Shown here piece after piece: positions 34,497 through 42,178 of a stretch of 64,000 bases of DNA. The translations under genes and the position numbers were made by a program. Positions within the stretch are counted from its first letter, which is position 1, and each line of letters opens with the position of its first letter. The notes beneath the pieces were generated by a model. That model was not told the DNA's origin. It saw only the letters and a program-made list of their open reading frames with translations, and did no database searches. Source of the stretch: Deferribacter desulfuricans SSM1 (GTDB taxonomy: Bacteria > Chrysiogenota > Deferribacteres > Deferribacterales > Deferribacteraceae); NCBI RefSeq assembly GCF_000010985.1, contig NC_013939.1, positions 2,013,501 through 2,077,500 on the forward strand, in the 5' to 3' direction.

Positions 34497-36824
34497 TTAC
34501 CTACCCAGAAGTTGTAAAGCGAGCTGAGGAAGCTGATTAGCCTGTGCCAGCATAGCAGTAGAAGACTGCTGAAGTATCTGATACCTTGTAAAGTTAGCCA
34601 TCTCCTCAGCAATATCAAGGTCTCTAATCCTGGACTCAGAAGCTGTCAAGTTCTCCCTTGCTGTGTCAAGGTTTGTAATCGCATGCTCAAGCCTGTTAAC
34701 CTGAGCACCAATAGTAGACCTTGCACCAGAGATAAACTCCAATGCCCTGTCAATCTTCGTAATTGCTTTTTGAGCAGATTCTTGGTCAACTACTAAGACA
34801 TTGTCAAGATCTAATGATTTAGTATCAATCTGAGCAACACTTACATTTATGTCTTGCCCTTCATTTGCTCCTATCTGAAGCGCAGTTGAATTATCAACAA
34901 GGTGTAATTCAATAGTTGTTGTACCTGATGCTGTAAATGTAAGATTTCCACTACTATCTCCTGAAACTGAAACTCCCAAATTTTTATCAAAGCTCAATTC
35001 AACACCACTAATTACTCCTCTTAATGTGTAATCATTTACAGTATCACTACCTACGGTAGCTCCATTTTTTGTAACACTTACAGTTAAAGAGGAGTTTTCA
35101 CCTTTTTGAACTGTAGTCAAGGATAAACCATCAATAAGTTTCTGGTCACCGATGAAAGAAATCTTGCTGTCTTCACCTATTAAACCACTTTGGATTTTAA
35201 ATGTACCTGCAGTAGTATCATAATATACTAAGTCATTTTTAATAGAAGAATCTCCCATTTCCAAATCATTTACAAGCGCATCTTCCAATTTAGATTCAAA
35301 ATCTGCTAAAGTATCATCACCTTCAAGATAAATTGTAGTCTGTTTACCATTACCAAATATTGTCAATGATTGAGTATTATCAAAAATGTTTCTACCATCA
35401 TCATTAACAAACCTCTGTACATCTTTTAGTTTAGTTGTAGATGTTGCTACATCCCCTTCTCCAAGAACGTTAAAAATAAGATTTTCACCATTTGTAATAG
35501 ATGAAACAGGATTAAAATTTATTCTAAAACTATTCAAGCTAAAAGTTCCTGTACTTGTATCAAAATTTCCAACATATACATTGGTACTACTCTCTGAAGT
35601 ACTACTTATTGCATTAGCATATGTAACTTCAGGATGATTAGCTGATGTCGTATATTTTACAGTTATATCAGTAGCACTATCTGTTTTATCATAATCGGAT
35701 AGGCTAATTACTGCTTTATCTCCTACACCAATATTATCATTAGTAGTAATTATCCTTAATCCACCAGCTGAGAACAAATTAGTTGAGCCATCAGTTGTTA
35801 ATCCAGAAGAACTATTTAATTCAATAAATTCGGTATCAGGATTAGTATCATTTGAACCATCACCAGAAATGTAATCCAAATCAACATTTACCCAATCACT
35901 AACATATCCTGTTTCCGCATTATAAAACCTAACTCTTGCAGCATTAGCAATCCTTGTCTGTGTAGAACTACTTGTACTAGTGTCATTCTCATTTGCTGAA
36001 GTAGCAGCCAAAAATTCAACTTCCAAATATCCACTAGCACTTACATCATAAGCTGTCCCATTATTTGCTAAACTAACATTTGCCCCACCAGTATAACCTA
36101 AAACAGCAGCGGCATCATCACTTGTAGTACCATCTGTATCAACTTTTGCAAGTGTTACACTAGAACCAGAATCAAACCCTTCTATATTATCTATTGATTT
36201 CACTGCATTTTTCCAACTTGCTCCAGATGAACTATCTACCTCACCATAACTATTTGTTTCTCCAATTGTCATAATATCAGTTTTATAGATATAATTTTTA
36301 CCAGCACTTGATGTTACAGATACAGAATATTCACCTTCAGCTACTTTACCTTTGATAATAGCTTCAAGTTTGTTGCTGCTTGCTGACCAGAGAGCTGATG
36401 CATCACCGTTTAACAATTTTTTGGTGTTAAATTCTGTTGATGCGGATATTCTGTTGATTTCTGATTTTAGCTGGTCAACCTCTTTTTGAAGCTCTGCTCT
36501 GTCATTTGCAGTATAGGTACCGTTTGCAGCCTGTACTGCAAGCTCTCTCATTCTTTGAACAATGCTTTGAATCTCTTGCAAACCACCTTCAGCAGTCTGC
36601 AGCATTGAGATACCATCTTGAGCGTTCATACTTGCTCTTTTAAGACCACTGATTTGGCCTCTCAATTTTTCACTGATTGCAAGACCAGATGCATCATCTG
36701 CCGCATGGTTGATTCTAAGACCACTTGATAATCTCTCAAGTGATTTTGACATTTGACTGTTTGTGATACCTAAGTATCTTTGTGCATTAAGGGAAGAAAT
36801 ATTGTTGTAAATTCTTAGTGCCAT
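34497..36824 (-). CDS. fliC: Flagellin, very large (775 aa)
   Basis: Filament subunit. The N-terminal ~165 residues (D0/D1) include [20 protein letters not shown] and [18 protein letters not shown]. The C-terminal ~90 residues contain RSTIGAQVNRLEHAITNL and SRIRDLDIAEEMANFTRYQI. Between them lie ~510 variable residues rich in Ser, Thr, Asp, Gly and without Cys, about four times the size of the middle of small flagellins. Strong AAGGAGG site. A sigma28-type promoter lies ~300 bases upstream. Paralogue of the flagellin at 39055-41451. Confidence 0.95.
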   Translation of the reverse strand: MALRIYNNISSLNAQRYLGITNSQMSKSLERLSSGLRINHAADDASGLAISEKLRGQISGLKRASMNAQDGISMLQTAEGGLQEIQSIVQRMRELAVQAANGTYTANDRAELQKEVDQLKSEINRISASTEFNTKKLLNGDASALWSASSNKLEAIIKGKVAEGEYSVSVTSSAGKNYIYKTDIMTIGETNSYGEVDSSSGASWKNAVKSIDNIEGFDSGSSVTLAKVDTDGTTSDDAAAVLGYTGGANVSLANNGTAYDVSASGYLEVEFLAATSANENDTSTSSSTQTRIANAARVRFYNAETGYVSDWVNVDLDYISGDGSNDTNPDTEFIELNSSSGLTTDGSTNLFSAGGLRIITTNDNIGVGDKAVISLSDYDKTDSATDITVKYTTSANHPEVTYANAISSTSESSTNVYVGNFDTSTGTFSLNSFRINFNPVSSITNGENLIFNVLGEGDVATSTTKLKDVQRFVNDDGRNIFDNTQSLTIFGNGKQTTIYLEGDDTLADFESKLEDALVNDLEMGDSSIKNDLVYYDTTAGTFKIQSGLIGEDSKISFIGDQKLIDGLSLTTVQKGENSSLTVSVTKNGATVGSDTVNDYTLRGVISGVELSFDKNLGVSVSGDSSGNLTFTASGTTTIELHLVDNSTALQIGANEGQDINVSVAQIDTKSLDLDNVLVVDQESAQKAITKIDRALEFISGARSTIGAQVNRLEHAITNLDTARENLTASESRIRDLDIAEEMANFTRYQILQQSSTAMLAQANQLPQLALQLLGR

Positions 36825-36903
36825 AACACTACCTCCTTGTTTTGTTTTTTGGCTTCCCTGCCTTTTTTTGTTCTAAGTTCTAAGTTCTACGTTAAACTGT
36901 TGC

Positions 36904-36978
36904 TTGAGATTGCTTCGTCGCTACCGCTCCTCGCGATGACTGCCGAGCCATCATTGCGAGCATCAGCGAAGCAATCTC
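36904..36978. repeat. Hairpin repeat pair within the flagellin leader
   Basis: GAGATTGCTTCGTCG to CTCGCGATGAC and TCATTGCGAG to GAAGCAATCTC, facing each other. Confidence 0.85.
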
Positions 36979-37039
36979 TCTACTATTCACCATTCACTAA
37001 TCACCGTCTTTCCATCACCCCCTTTTCAACTTTTTTGGC

Positions 37040-37086
37040 ACCAAAACAAAAAAGGCCGATGCAACTCTAATCGAGTTACACCGGCC
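37040..37086 (-). terminator. Terminator-like hairpin in the flagellin leader
   Basis: On the minus strand GGCCG, two short mismatches and AACTC pair with GAGTT and CGGCC around a five-base loop (37054-37086). It is followed by TTTTTTGTTTT. Transcripts from the promoter at 37127-37153 would end here after about 75 bases unless termination is overcome. Confidence 0.7.
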
Positions 37087-37126
37087 TGAATGTTTCAGTA
37101 CCGCTTATTCAATTTTTCTGATTTAT

Positions 37127-37153
37127 AAATCGAACAATCACATAAAAACTTTA
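37127..37153 (-). promoter_or_regulatory. Predicted sigma28 (FliA) promoter of the first flagellin
   Basis: On the minus strand TAAAGTTT (37146-37153), 11-base spacer, TTCGATTT (37127-37134). This fits the FliA pattern TAAAGTTT-N11-GCCGATAA fully at -35 and in the CGAT core at -10. Confidence 0.75.
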
Positions 37154-37168
37154 GAAAAAATTTAATAG

Positions 37169-37398
37169 GAGATTGCTGGTCGTTTCACTCCTCGCAATGA
37201 CCAACAAGACCGTCATTGCGAACGAAGTGAAGCAATCTCGGTTTTTTATCACTGCGAGGAACGATAGTGACGAAGCAGTCTATATCTCGTGAACAGTGAA
37301 TAGTGAAACGTGAAAAGATAAAAAAGAGATTACTTCGTCGCTATCGCTCCTCGTAATGACTACTATTTTTGTCATTGCGAGCGTCAGCGAAGCAATCT
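37169..37398. repeat. Cluster of hairpin repeats downstream of the DUF4143 gene
   Basis: Five arms: 37169-37201, 37212-37240, 37250-37281 (CACTGC subtype), about 37325-37359 and 37371-37398. A heptamer-phased stretch GTGAACA GTGAATA GTGAAAC GTGAAAA lies at 37289-37316. With the leader this explains the 619-base gap; no gene is seen. Confidence 0.85.
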
Positions 37399-37443
37399 GG
37401 GATATTTAGCAGATATTGTACAAGACTTCCAATTTTATTAATT

Positions 37444-38664
37444 TTATAATAAATAATAAAGAAAATTATCAGCCGAAATTATGTATTGCACATAATTATT
37501 TCTTTTAAGTTTTTTAAGTACACCACTTTTTGAAACAACCTGTATTGCATAAGGAACTTTCAACTTTTCTTGAAAATAAAGTAAGTTTTTAGATAAATCA
37601 GTATCGTTTAATTTTACTTCTACTAAAAAAAGCAACTGATTATCCTTAGTTACTAAAAAATCCACTTCCCTTTTTTCTTTATCCCTGAGGTAATACAAAT
37701 CAAAATTCCCTTTTCCAGTTTGAGTCCACAATGTTATTGTTTTAAAAAGATGTAGAGCAACAAGATTTTCAAATTTTGCTGCATTATCTTCAATTTCTAC
37801 CCAATCATAAAGATAAACTTTATTTTCCTTTTTAATCGCTCTTGGCAAAGATTTACTATAAGGTTTTACTGTAAAAATATAATAAAATTGCTCTAAAATT
37901 AATAACCACTTTTTTATTGAATCAAAAGCTACATTTAGATCTTCTCTAATAGAATTAACTGATAAAGGTGATCCCACTTTGAATGGTAAAAGAGTTGATA
38001 ATATTTCAATATTTGAAATATCTTTAATATAATATGCATCTCTGATATCTTCTTTTATAACTGTTTTCTTTCTTTCATTAGCCCAAATATTATAAAATTC
38101 TATATTATTTTTCAAAAAAGGTTCAGGAAATCCAGAAAAGCTCCAAAGTTGCTCATAAGTAGTCTTAAAACTTTTAAGCTCAAATCCATTTAATAATATT
38201 TGCTCAAATTCATCCCAGGAAATAAATTTTTTATTTTCAAGCTCCCCTAATGTAAAAGGAAATAAGTTTACAGCAAAATATCTACCAAAAAGGCTGTCAC
38301 CACCTTTTTTAAAAAGGTCTAACCTACCACTACCAGTAACTAAAAAATTAAAGTCATCTTTATAGCCGTCATAACAACCTTTTAGATAATTTTTCCAATC
38401 TTTATATTTATGTATTTCATCAAAAACTACTAAAAATCTTTTTTGTAAATCTCTATTTTCATTTTCAAAGAAGTATGGATCTTTAATAATTTTTTTCTGA
38501 TGGTTAATTATATCCCAATTTATGTATGAACTCTGCTGAAAATGTTCCAATATCATCTTTGAAAATGTGGTTTTACCAGATTGTCTGGGGCCACTAATAA
38601 AACAAATTTTATTATATGAATGTAAAATTTGTAATACAAAATCTTCAATATTTCTGCTTATCAT
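37444..38664 (-). CDS. AAA ATPase with DUF4143 domain
   Basis: 406 residues. Walker A in ISGPRQSGKTTFSKMI, Walker B in RFLVVFDEIHKYKDW, sensor-like LVTGSGRLDLFKKGGDSL. The C-terminal DUF4143 part has a nuclease-like KREVDFLVTKDNQLLFLVEVKL core. Such proteins are common, often horizontally spread, and mostly without known function. It is isolated, flanked by repeats on both sides, and lies between two flagellin genes. A palindrome overlaps its putative promoter. Confidence 0.85.
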   Translation of the reverse strand: MISRNIEDFVLQILHSYNKICFISGPRQSGKTTFSKMILEHFQQSSYINWDIINHQKKIIKDPYFFENENRDLQKRFLVVFDEIHKYKDWKNYLKGCYDGYKDDFNFLVTGSGRLDLFKKGGDSLFGRYFAVNLFPFTLGELENKKFISWDEFEQILLNGFELKSFKTTYEQLWSFSGFPEPFLKNNIEFYNIWANERKKTVIKEDIRDAYYIKDISNIEILSTLLPFKVGSPLSVNSIREDLNVAFDSIKKWLLILEQFYYIFTVKPYSKSLPRAIKKENKVYLYDWVEIEDNAAKFENLVALHLFKTITLWTQTGKGNFDLYYLRDKEKREVDFLVTKDNQLLFLVEVKLNDTDLSKNLLYFQEKLKVPYAIQVVSKSGVLKKLKRNNYVQYIISADNFLYYLL

Positions 38665-38686
38665 ATTTACAAATTTATATTATACT

Positions 38687-38731
38687 CGAAAATAGTCAAG
38701 ACTAATTTTCGATTAGCTAGAAAATAGTCGT
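38687..38731 (-). promoter_or_regulatory. Palindromic operator-like site at the ATPase promoter
   Basis: CGAAAATAGTC (38687-38697) faces GACTAATTTTCG (38700-38711), with one base of difference, and a third half-site AGAAAATAGTCG follows (38720-38731). A minus-strand TTGACT (38694-38699) lies within it, with TAAATT 16 bases on. Autoregulation is possible but unproven. Confidence 0.4.
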
Positions 38732-38787
38732 TTTCAATTTTTAATGATATTACTTAATAGTGAAAGTTTGTCAAGCTAACTCAATTT

Positions 38788-38825
38788 AGAGATTGCTTCG
38801 TCAGCTTACGCTTTTTCGCAATGAC
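38788..38825. repeat. Single hairpin repeat arm
   Basis: GAGATTGCTTCGTCAGCTTACGC to TTCGCAATGAC, between the ATPase promoter and the small gene at 38869. Confidence 0.8.
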
Positions 38826-38843
38826 TGCATTTAATTTTTTACA

Positions 38844-38868
38844 AAAAAAGAGGGCTTAAAGCCCCCTT
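38844..38868 (-). terminator. Terminator of the second flagellin unit
   Basis: On the minus strand a GGGCT/AGCCC hairpin with a TAA loop is followed by TCTTTTTTTG. It lies directly after the stop of the small gene at 38869. Confidence 0.65.
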
Positions 38869-39039
38869 TTAGATTTTGATACTCTCTGTTTTCTTTACAA
38901 TGGTAACTTTTCCAGCCTCAAACTTTATTTCAATAGACCCATAAAAATTTGAGTCAAACATCTCCTTGAGCATTTTATAAAGCTCATTAAGCTGCATCTT
39001 CCTTTTTGTGTCAACTTCTTTTAATGGATATGCACCCAT
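38869..39039 (-). CDS. Small YezD/DUF2292-like protein
   Basis: 56 residues read from ATG 39039 to TAA 38869. The C-terminal half FYGSIEIKFEAGKVTIVKKT, then ESIKI, follows the DUF2292 (YezD) pattern of a short beta hairpin with a Gly-Ser and a final Thr-Glu. Function unknown. It starts 15 bases after the second flagellin gene, with an AAGGGGG run before the ATG, and ends at a terminator, so it is probably cotranscribed with the flagellin. Confidence 0.65.
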   Translation of the reverse strand: MGAYPLKEVDTKRKMQLNELYKMLKEMFDSNFYGSIEIKFEAGKVTIVKKTESIKI

Positions 39040-39054
39040 ATCAGCCCCCTTTCA

Positions 39055-41451
39055 TTATCCTTGAAGTAGTTGAAGAGCCATTTGAGGTATTTGATTTGCC
39101 TGAGCAAGCATCGCAATACCTGATTGAGATAGAATTTGATAGCGTGTAAATGTAGCCATCTCCTCTGCCACATCAAGATCTCTAATCCTTGACTCACTTG
39201 CTGTCATATTTTCATGCGCAACATTCAAATTATTTACAGTATGCTCAAGTCTGTTTATTTGAGCACCAATTGTCGCCCTAATTGTCACAACTTGACTCAA
39301 GGCATTATCAATATCAGGAATCGCTCTTTTAGCTAATTCTTGAGAAACTACCCAAATTTTATCAACACCAAGCCCAACAGTATTAAGCTGTGGAATTGAT
39401 ACTGATAAATCCTGCCCTTTATTTGAACCAATCTGCAAATCAGTAGAATTATCTACCACATGTAAATAATAATCCTCATTTGTTAAATTTGGATTTTCCA
39501 CAAATTCCAACTCATTTGATGAATTTAATTGAGAATTTACACTTGTTCTTGAATCTATTACCAACTCAATACCTTGTATTACACCGTCAACCCTATCGTT
39601 ACCAGTTTCGTCACTGCCTATTAAATCGCCTGTAGTGGCATCGTAAACTGTCACTTTTACACTACTACTTTCAGCTTTTTGCACTTCTGCTAATGATAAA
39701 GCATTTATCAACCTTTGATCACCAGAAAATGCAATTTCACCCTGCTCCCCAACCATAGCAGTTTGAATAACAAATGTACCTGCAACAGTTCTAAATTTAC
39801 TATTTGGATCAGCTGTTGTGATATAATCCACTAAATGCTCATTGACAGTCGGATCATCAGATCCCATTCCTAGATTGTTTACTATGGCATCAGTCAATTT
39901 CTTTTCTAAATCTGCTACTGTATCATCTGCTTCTAAATAAATTGTTGTTGATTTACCATTTCCCCAGATTGTAAGTTCTTGCTTATTCTCAAATAGGTTA
40001 TTTCCATCAGCATCTATAAACCTAGCGATATTGCTCAATTTAGTATTTTCATTAGCAACATCTCCAGGATTTAAAGTATAACCTTGAAATGTTGCATCAT
40101 CAGGATCTAAAAATCCATTAGAATCTGATCCAATCTTTAATGTAAAAGAATCTGTCGTTTGTAAATTACCATTTGTATCAAACCCTAGTAAGGCTACTTG
40201 ATGTTCAGAATTAGCTAATCCACTATCCGCTGTAACTTTTAATACTTGATTTGATGGTGTACCACTTGTAACTGGTGCATAAACATCAAAATATCCACCA
40301 GTTGCTGTTGTAGGTATAGAGGCATTATATACTGAAATAAGGACTTTTTCCCCTGCACTAATAGTTAATTCTGTCGATCCATCATCTAATAATATATCAT
40401 TAAATGATATCGCTCCACTTGTAGCTGAACTTACATTACTCATATTTAAAATAACATTACCACCACCATCACCTGTAGTGGTATCTTCTATATTAGCAAT
40501 AATTCCTGTCTGAAATGCAGTACCATCTGAATTATAAATATTAATATATGCATTTCCAAGTGTACTCCTATTTGCATCACCATCATTTGATGTACTATCA
40601 TAAGTTGTCCCATCAAAATCATTATTAAATATAACTTCTATATAATAAGTTCCATTTGTAGAGTTTAAAGCACTACCTATAACATCACCATCAACTGTCG
40701 AATCAAACGTGTTATCCCCTCCATCATATGTAGAAACCTTATAATAACCATCTGACGCAGTTGTTGCACCGTCTACAGTCACTCGATATATATTATCAGA
40801 ATTACTACTAACAAGATCTTTTATCTCTTCTACACCATTACTCGTTGATGGATTATGAGTAATTGTTACTCCATTTTCTGCTTCAGATACTGTCATGATA
40901 TCGGTTTGGAAGACTTGATTTTGGCCAACACTCAGGCTTTCCATTTTTATTTTGTAATTTCCCTCTTGAACATTACCTCTTATTATTGCTGAGATTTTAT
41001 TATCACTTGCTGACCATAGAGCTGTCCCATCACCATTTAATAGCTTTTTAGTGTTAAACTCTGTGGCAGTTGATATTCTATCAATCTCTGCTTTTAGCTG
41101 TTCAATCTCTTTTTGTAGCTCAACTCTGTCATTTGTGGTATAAGTACCATTTGATGCTTGTACAGCAAGCTCACGCATCCTTTGAAGCATTGAAGATACT
41201 TCTTCTAATGCCCCTTCTGCAGTTTGAAGCATTGAAATACCATCTTGTGCATTCATTACCGCTCTTTTGAGACCTGTGATTTGACCACGCAACTTTTCAC
41301 TGATTGCAAGACCTGAAGCATCATCTGCTGCATGGTTGATTCTTAAACCACTTGATAAACGCTCGAGTGATTTGCTAAGTGCGGATTGAGTCCCGCCAAG
41401 GTGTCTTTGAGAATTCAAAGACATGATGTTTTGATAAATTGTTAGTGCCAT
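39055..41451 (-). CDS. fliC: Flagellin, very large (798 aa), second copy
   Basis: Same architecture as the flagellin at 34497-36824: conserved N-terminus ([20 protein letters not shown]), a long variable middle (about residues 165-705) and conserved C-terminus ([20 protein letters not shown]). The two copies are close in the first ~160 and last ~90 residues, share a block around [20 protein letters not shown] to the GDQRLINAL stretch, and diverge widely elsewhere. Many Asp/Gly/Thr stretches and no Cys. AAGGAGGAT precedes the ATG. It has its own sigma28-type promoter close by. Confidence 0.95.
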   Translation of the reverse strand: MALTIYQNIMSLNSQRHLGGTQSALSKSLERLSSGLRINHAADDASGLAISEKLRGQITGLKRAVMNAQDGISMLQTAEGALEEVSSMLQRMRELAVQASNGTYTTNDRVELQKEIEQLKAEIDRISTATEFNTKKLLNGDGTALWSASDNKISAIIRGNVQEGNYKIKMESLSVGQNQVFQTDIMTVSEAENGVTITHNPSTSNGVEEIKDLVSSNSDNIYRVTVDGATTASDGYYKVSTYDGGDNTFDSTVDGDVIGSALNSTNGTYYIEVIFNNDFDGTTYDSTSNDGDANRSTLGNAYINIYNSDGTAFQTGIIANIEDTTTGDGGGNVILNMSNVSSATSGAISFNDILLDDGSTELTISAGEKVLISVYNASIPTTATGGYFDVYAPVTSGTPSNQVLKVTADSGLANSEHQVALLGFDTNGNLQTTDSFTLKIGSDSNGFLDPDDATFQGYTLNPGDVANENTKLSNIARFIDADGNNLFENKQELTIWGNGKSTTIYLEADDTVADLEKKLTDAIVNNLGMGSDDPTVNEHLVDYITTADPNSKFRTVAGTFVIQTAMVGEQGEIAFSGDQRLINALSLAEVQKAESSSVKVTVYDATTGDLIGSDETGNDRVDGVIQGIELVIDSRTSVNSQLNSSNELEFVENPNLTNEDYYLHVVDNSTDLQIGSNKGQDLSVSIPQLNTVGLGVDKIWVVSQELAKRAIPDIDNALSQVVTIRATIGAQINRLEHTVNNLNVAHENMTASESRIRDLDVAEEMATFTRYQILSQSGIAMLAQANQIPQMALQLLQG

Positions 41452-41505
41452 CTTATCCTCCTTGATTGTTTCAATAGAGGATGTTTCCCCTATTTAATTT
41501 TTTTT

Positions 41506-41519
41506 ACGCTTCCTTGCGT
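41506..41519 (-). promoter_or_regulatory. CsrA-type hairpin in the second flagellin leader
   Basis: On the minus strand ACGC-AAGGAA-GCGT shows GGA in a hairpin loop, the form preferred by CsrA. A second GGA lies in the ribosome site AAGGAGGAT. CsrA control of flagellin translation is known in Bacillus; here it is inference. Confidence 0.45.
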
Positions 41520-41527
41520 CAGATTAA

Positions 41528-41554
41528 AAATCGGAATGAATAAAAATTTCTTTA
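41528..41554 (-). promoter_or_regulatory. Predicted sigma28 (FliA) promoter of the second flagellin
   Basis: On the minus strand TAAAGAAA (41547-41554), 11-base spacer, TCCGATTT (41528-41535). The same spacing and CGAT core as the promoter of the first flagellin. Leader length about 70 bases. Confidence 0.75.
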
Positions 41555-41579
41555 GAAAAAATTTTATAAAAATCTTTTT

Positions 41580-41654
41580 AGATTGCTTCGTCGTTTCACT
41601 CCTCGCAATGACAGCCTTACTCTTTGCGAGAAAATATATTTTGCAGAAGTAATC
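41580..41654. repeat. Hairpin repeat pair upstream of the second flagellin
   Basis: AGATTGCTTCGTCG to CTCGCAATGAC, then a decayed CTTTGCGAG to GAAGTAATCT. GTTAGTCTATTGTAAAATATCC at about 41689 resembles the right end of the larger elements. The rest of the 316-base gap is flagellin leader and the promoter region of the small gene at 41768. Confidence 0.75.
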
Positions 41655-41767
41655 TAATGATTGTTTTAATTATAAAAACGTTAGTCTATTGTAAAATATC
41701 CACAATGATAATTTAAAATGAAAAAATTTAATAATCATGTTATAATTAAGAAAAAAGGGAGGGAAGG

Positions 41768-42010
41768 ATGATAAAAGTAGAATTTTTTTATAATGGTTCA
41801 AAAGACACTAATACACCAGAAATTGCAAAAAATCTTGCAGAAAAATATCGCGATAAAATTGAAGTGATTTTAATAGATACAGAGAAAGAAAAAATCCCTG
41901 AAGAATATGGAATTCTCAACCCACCAGTAGTAATTATTGATAAAAAGAAGAAGATACAACTTGATTCAAAAGAAAACCTGGATGAAATTGTAACTAAAGC
42001 TATTTTTTAG
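41768..42010 (+). CDS. Small thioredoxin-fold-like protein without cysteines
   Basis: 80 residues. The layout VEFFYNGSKDTNTPEIAKNL, VILIDTEKEKIPEEYGILNP, PVVIIDKK, DEIVTKAIF fits a small thioredoxin or glutaredoxin-like fold with the cis-proline at NPP, but the usual CxxC position is occupied by NGSKDT. No redox role is expected. Strong GGGAGGGAAGG site before the ATG. The gene stands alone between a repeat and a MITE-like element. Family not recognised. Confidence 0.6.
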   Translation: MIKVEFFYNGSKDTNTPEIAKNLAEKYRDKIEVILIDTEKEKIPEEYGILNPPVVIIDKKKKIQLDSKENLDEIVTKAIF

Positions 42011-42031
42011 TTTAGTATAGTATACAATATT

Positions 42032-42178
42032 TGAGGCTGTTGCACAATGAGTCAATTTTTTTGATATCATTGTATTTTTGAGATTGCTTAGGGGCTTATG
42101 CTCCTCGCAAAGACTGCTTTTCGTTTTTTCAAGTGTTTGAGAAAAAATCTAAAATGTTATTTTTTATTGTGCAACAGG
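42032..42178. mobile_element. MITE-like element abutting the 3' end of the ferredoxin-like gene
   Basis: Left end TGAGGCTGTTGCACAATGA and right end TTATTGTGCAACAGGT are inverted copies. One repeat arm (GAGATTGCTTAG to CTCGCAAAGAC, 42080-42115) lies inside. 147 bp, non-coding. The right end touches the stop codon of the minus-strand gene at 42179. Confidence 0.7.

Larger units (their letters stand above)
36825..37126 (-). promoter_or_regulatory. Long 5' leader of the first flagellin gene
   Basis: About 300 bases between the predicted sigma28 promoter and the ATG. In order from the promoter: a terminator-like hairpin (37054-37086), a heptamer-phased GTGAATA stretch (about 36981-37005), a pair of hairpin repeats (36904-36978), three near-copies of TAGAACT (about 36870-36891), and the ribosome site. 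No coding frame on the minus strand. Confidence 0.5.

Noticed and set aside
36837-37070. Plus-strand frame of 77 codons upstream of flagellin
   Set aside because: It reads through hairpin repeats and leader sequence, lacks a family pattern and lies antisense to the leader.
37054-37126. c-di-GMP riboswitch in the flagellin leader
   Set aside because: The conserved riboswitch core sequences are not present; only a simple terminator-like hairpin is seen.
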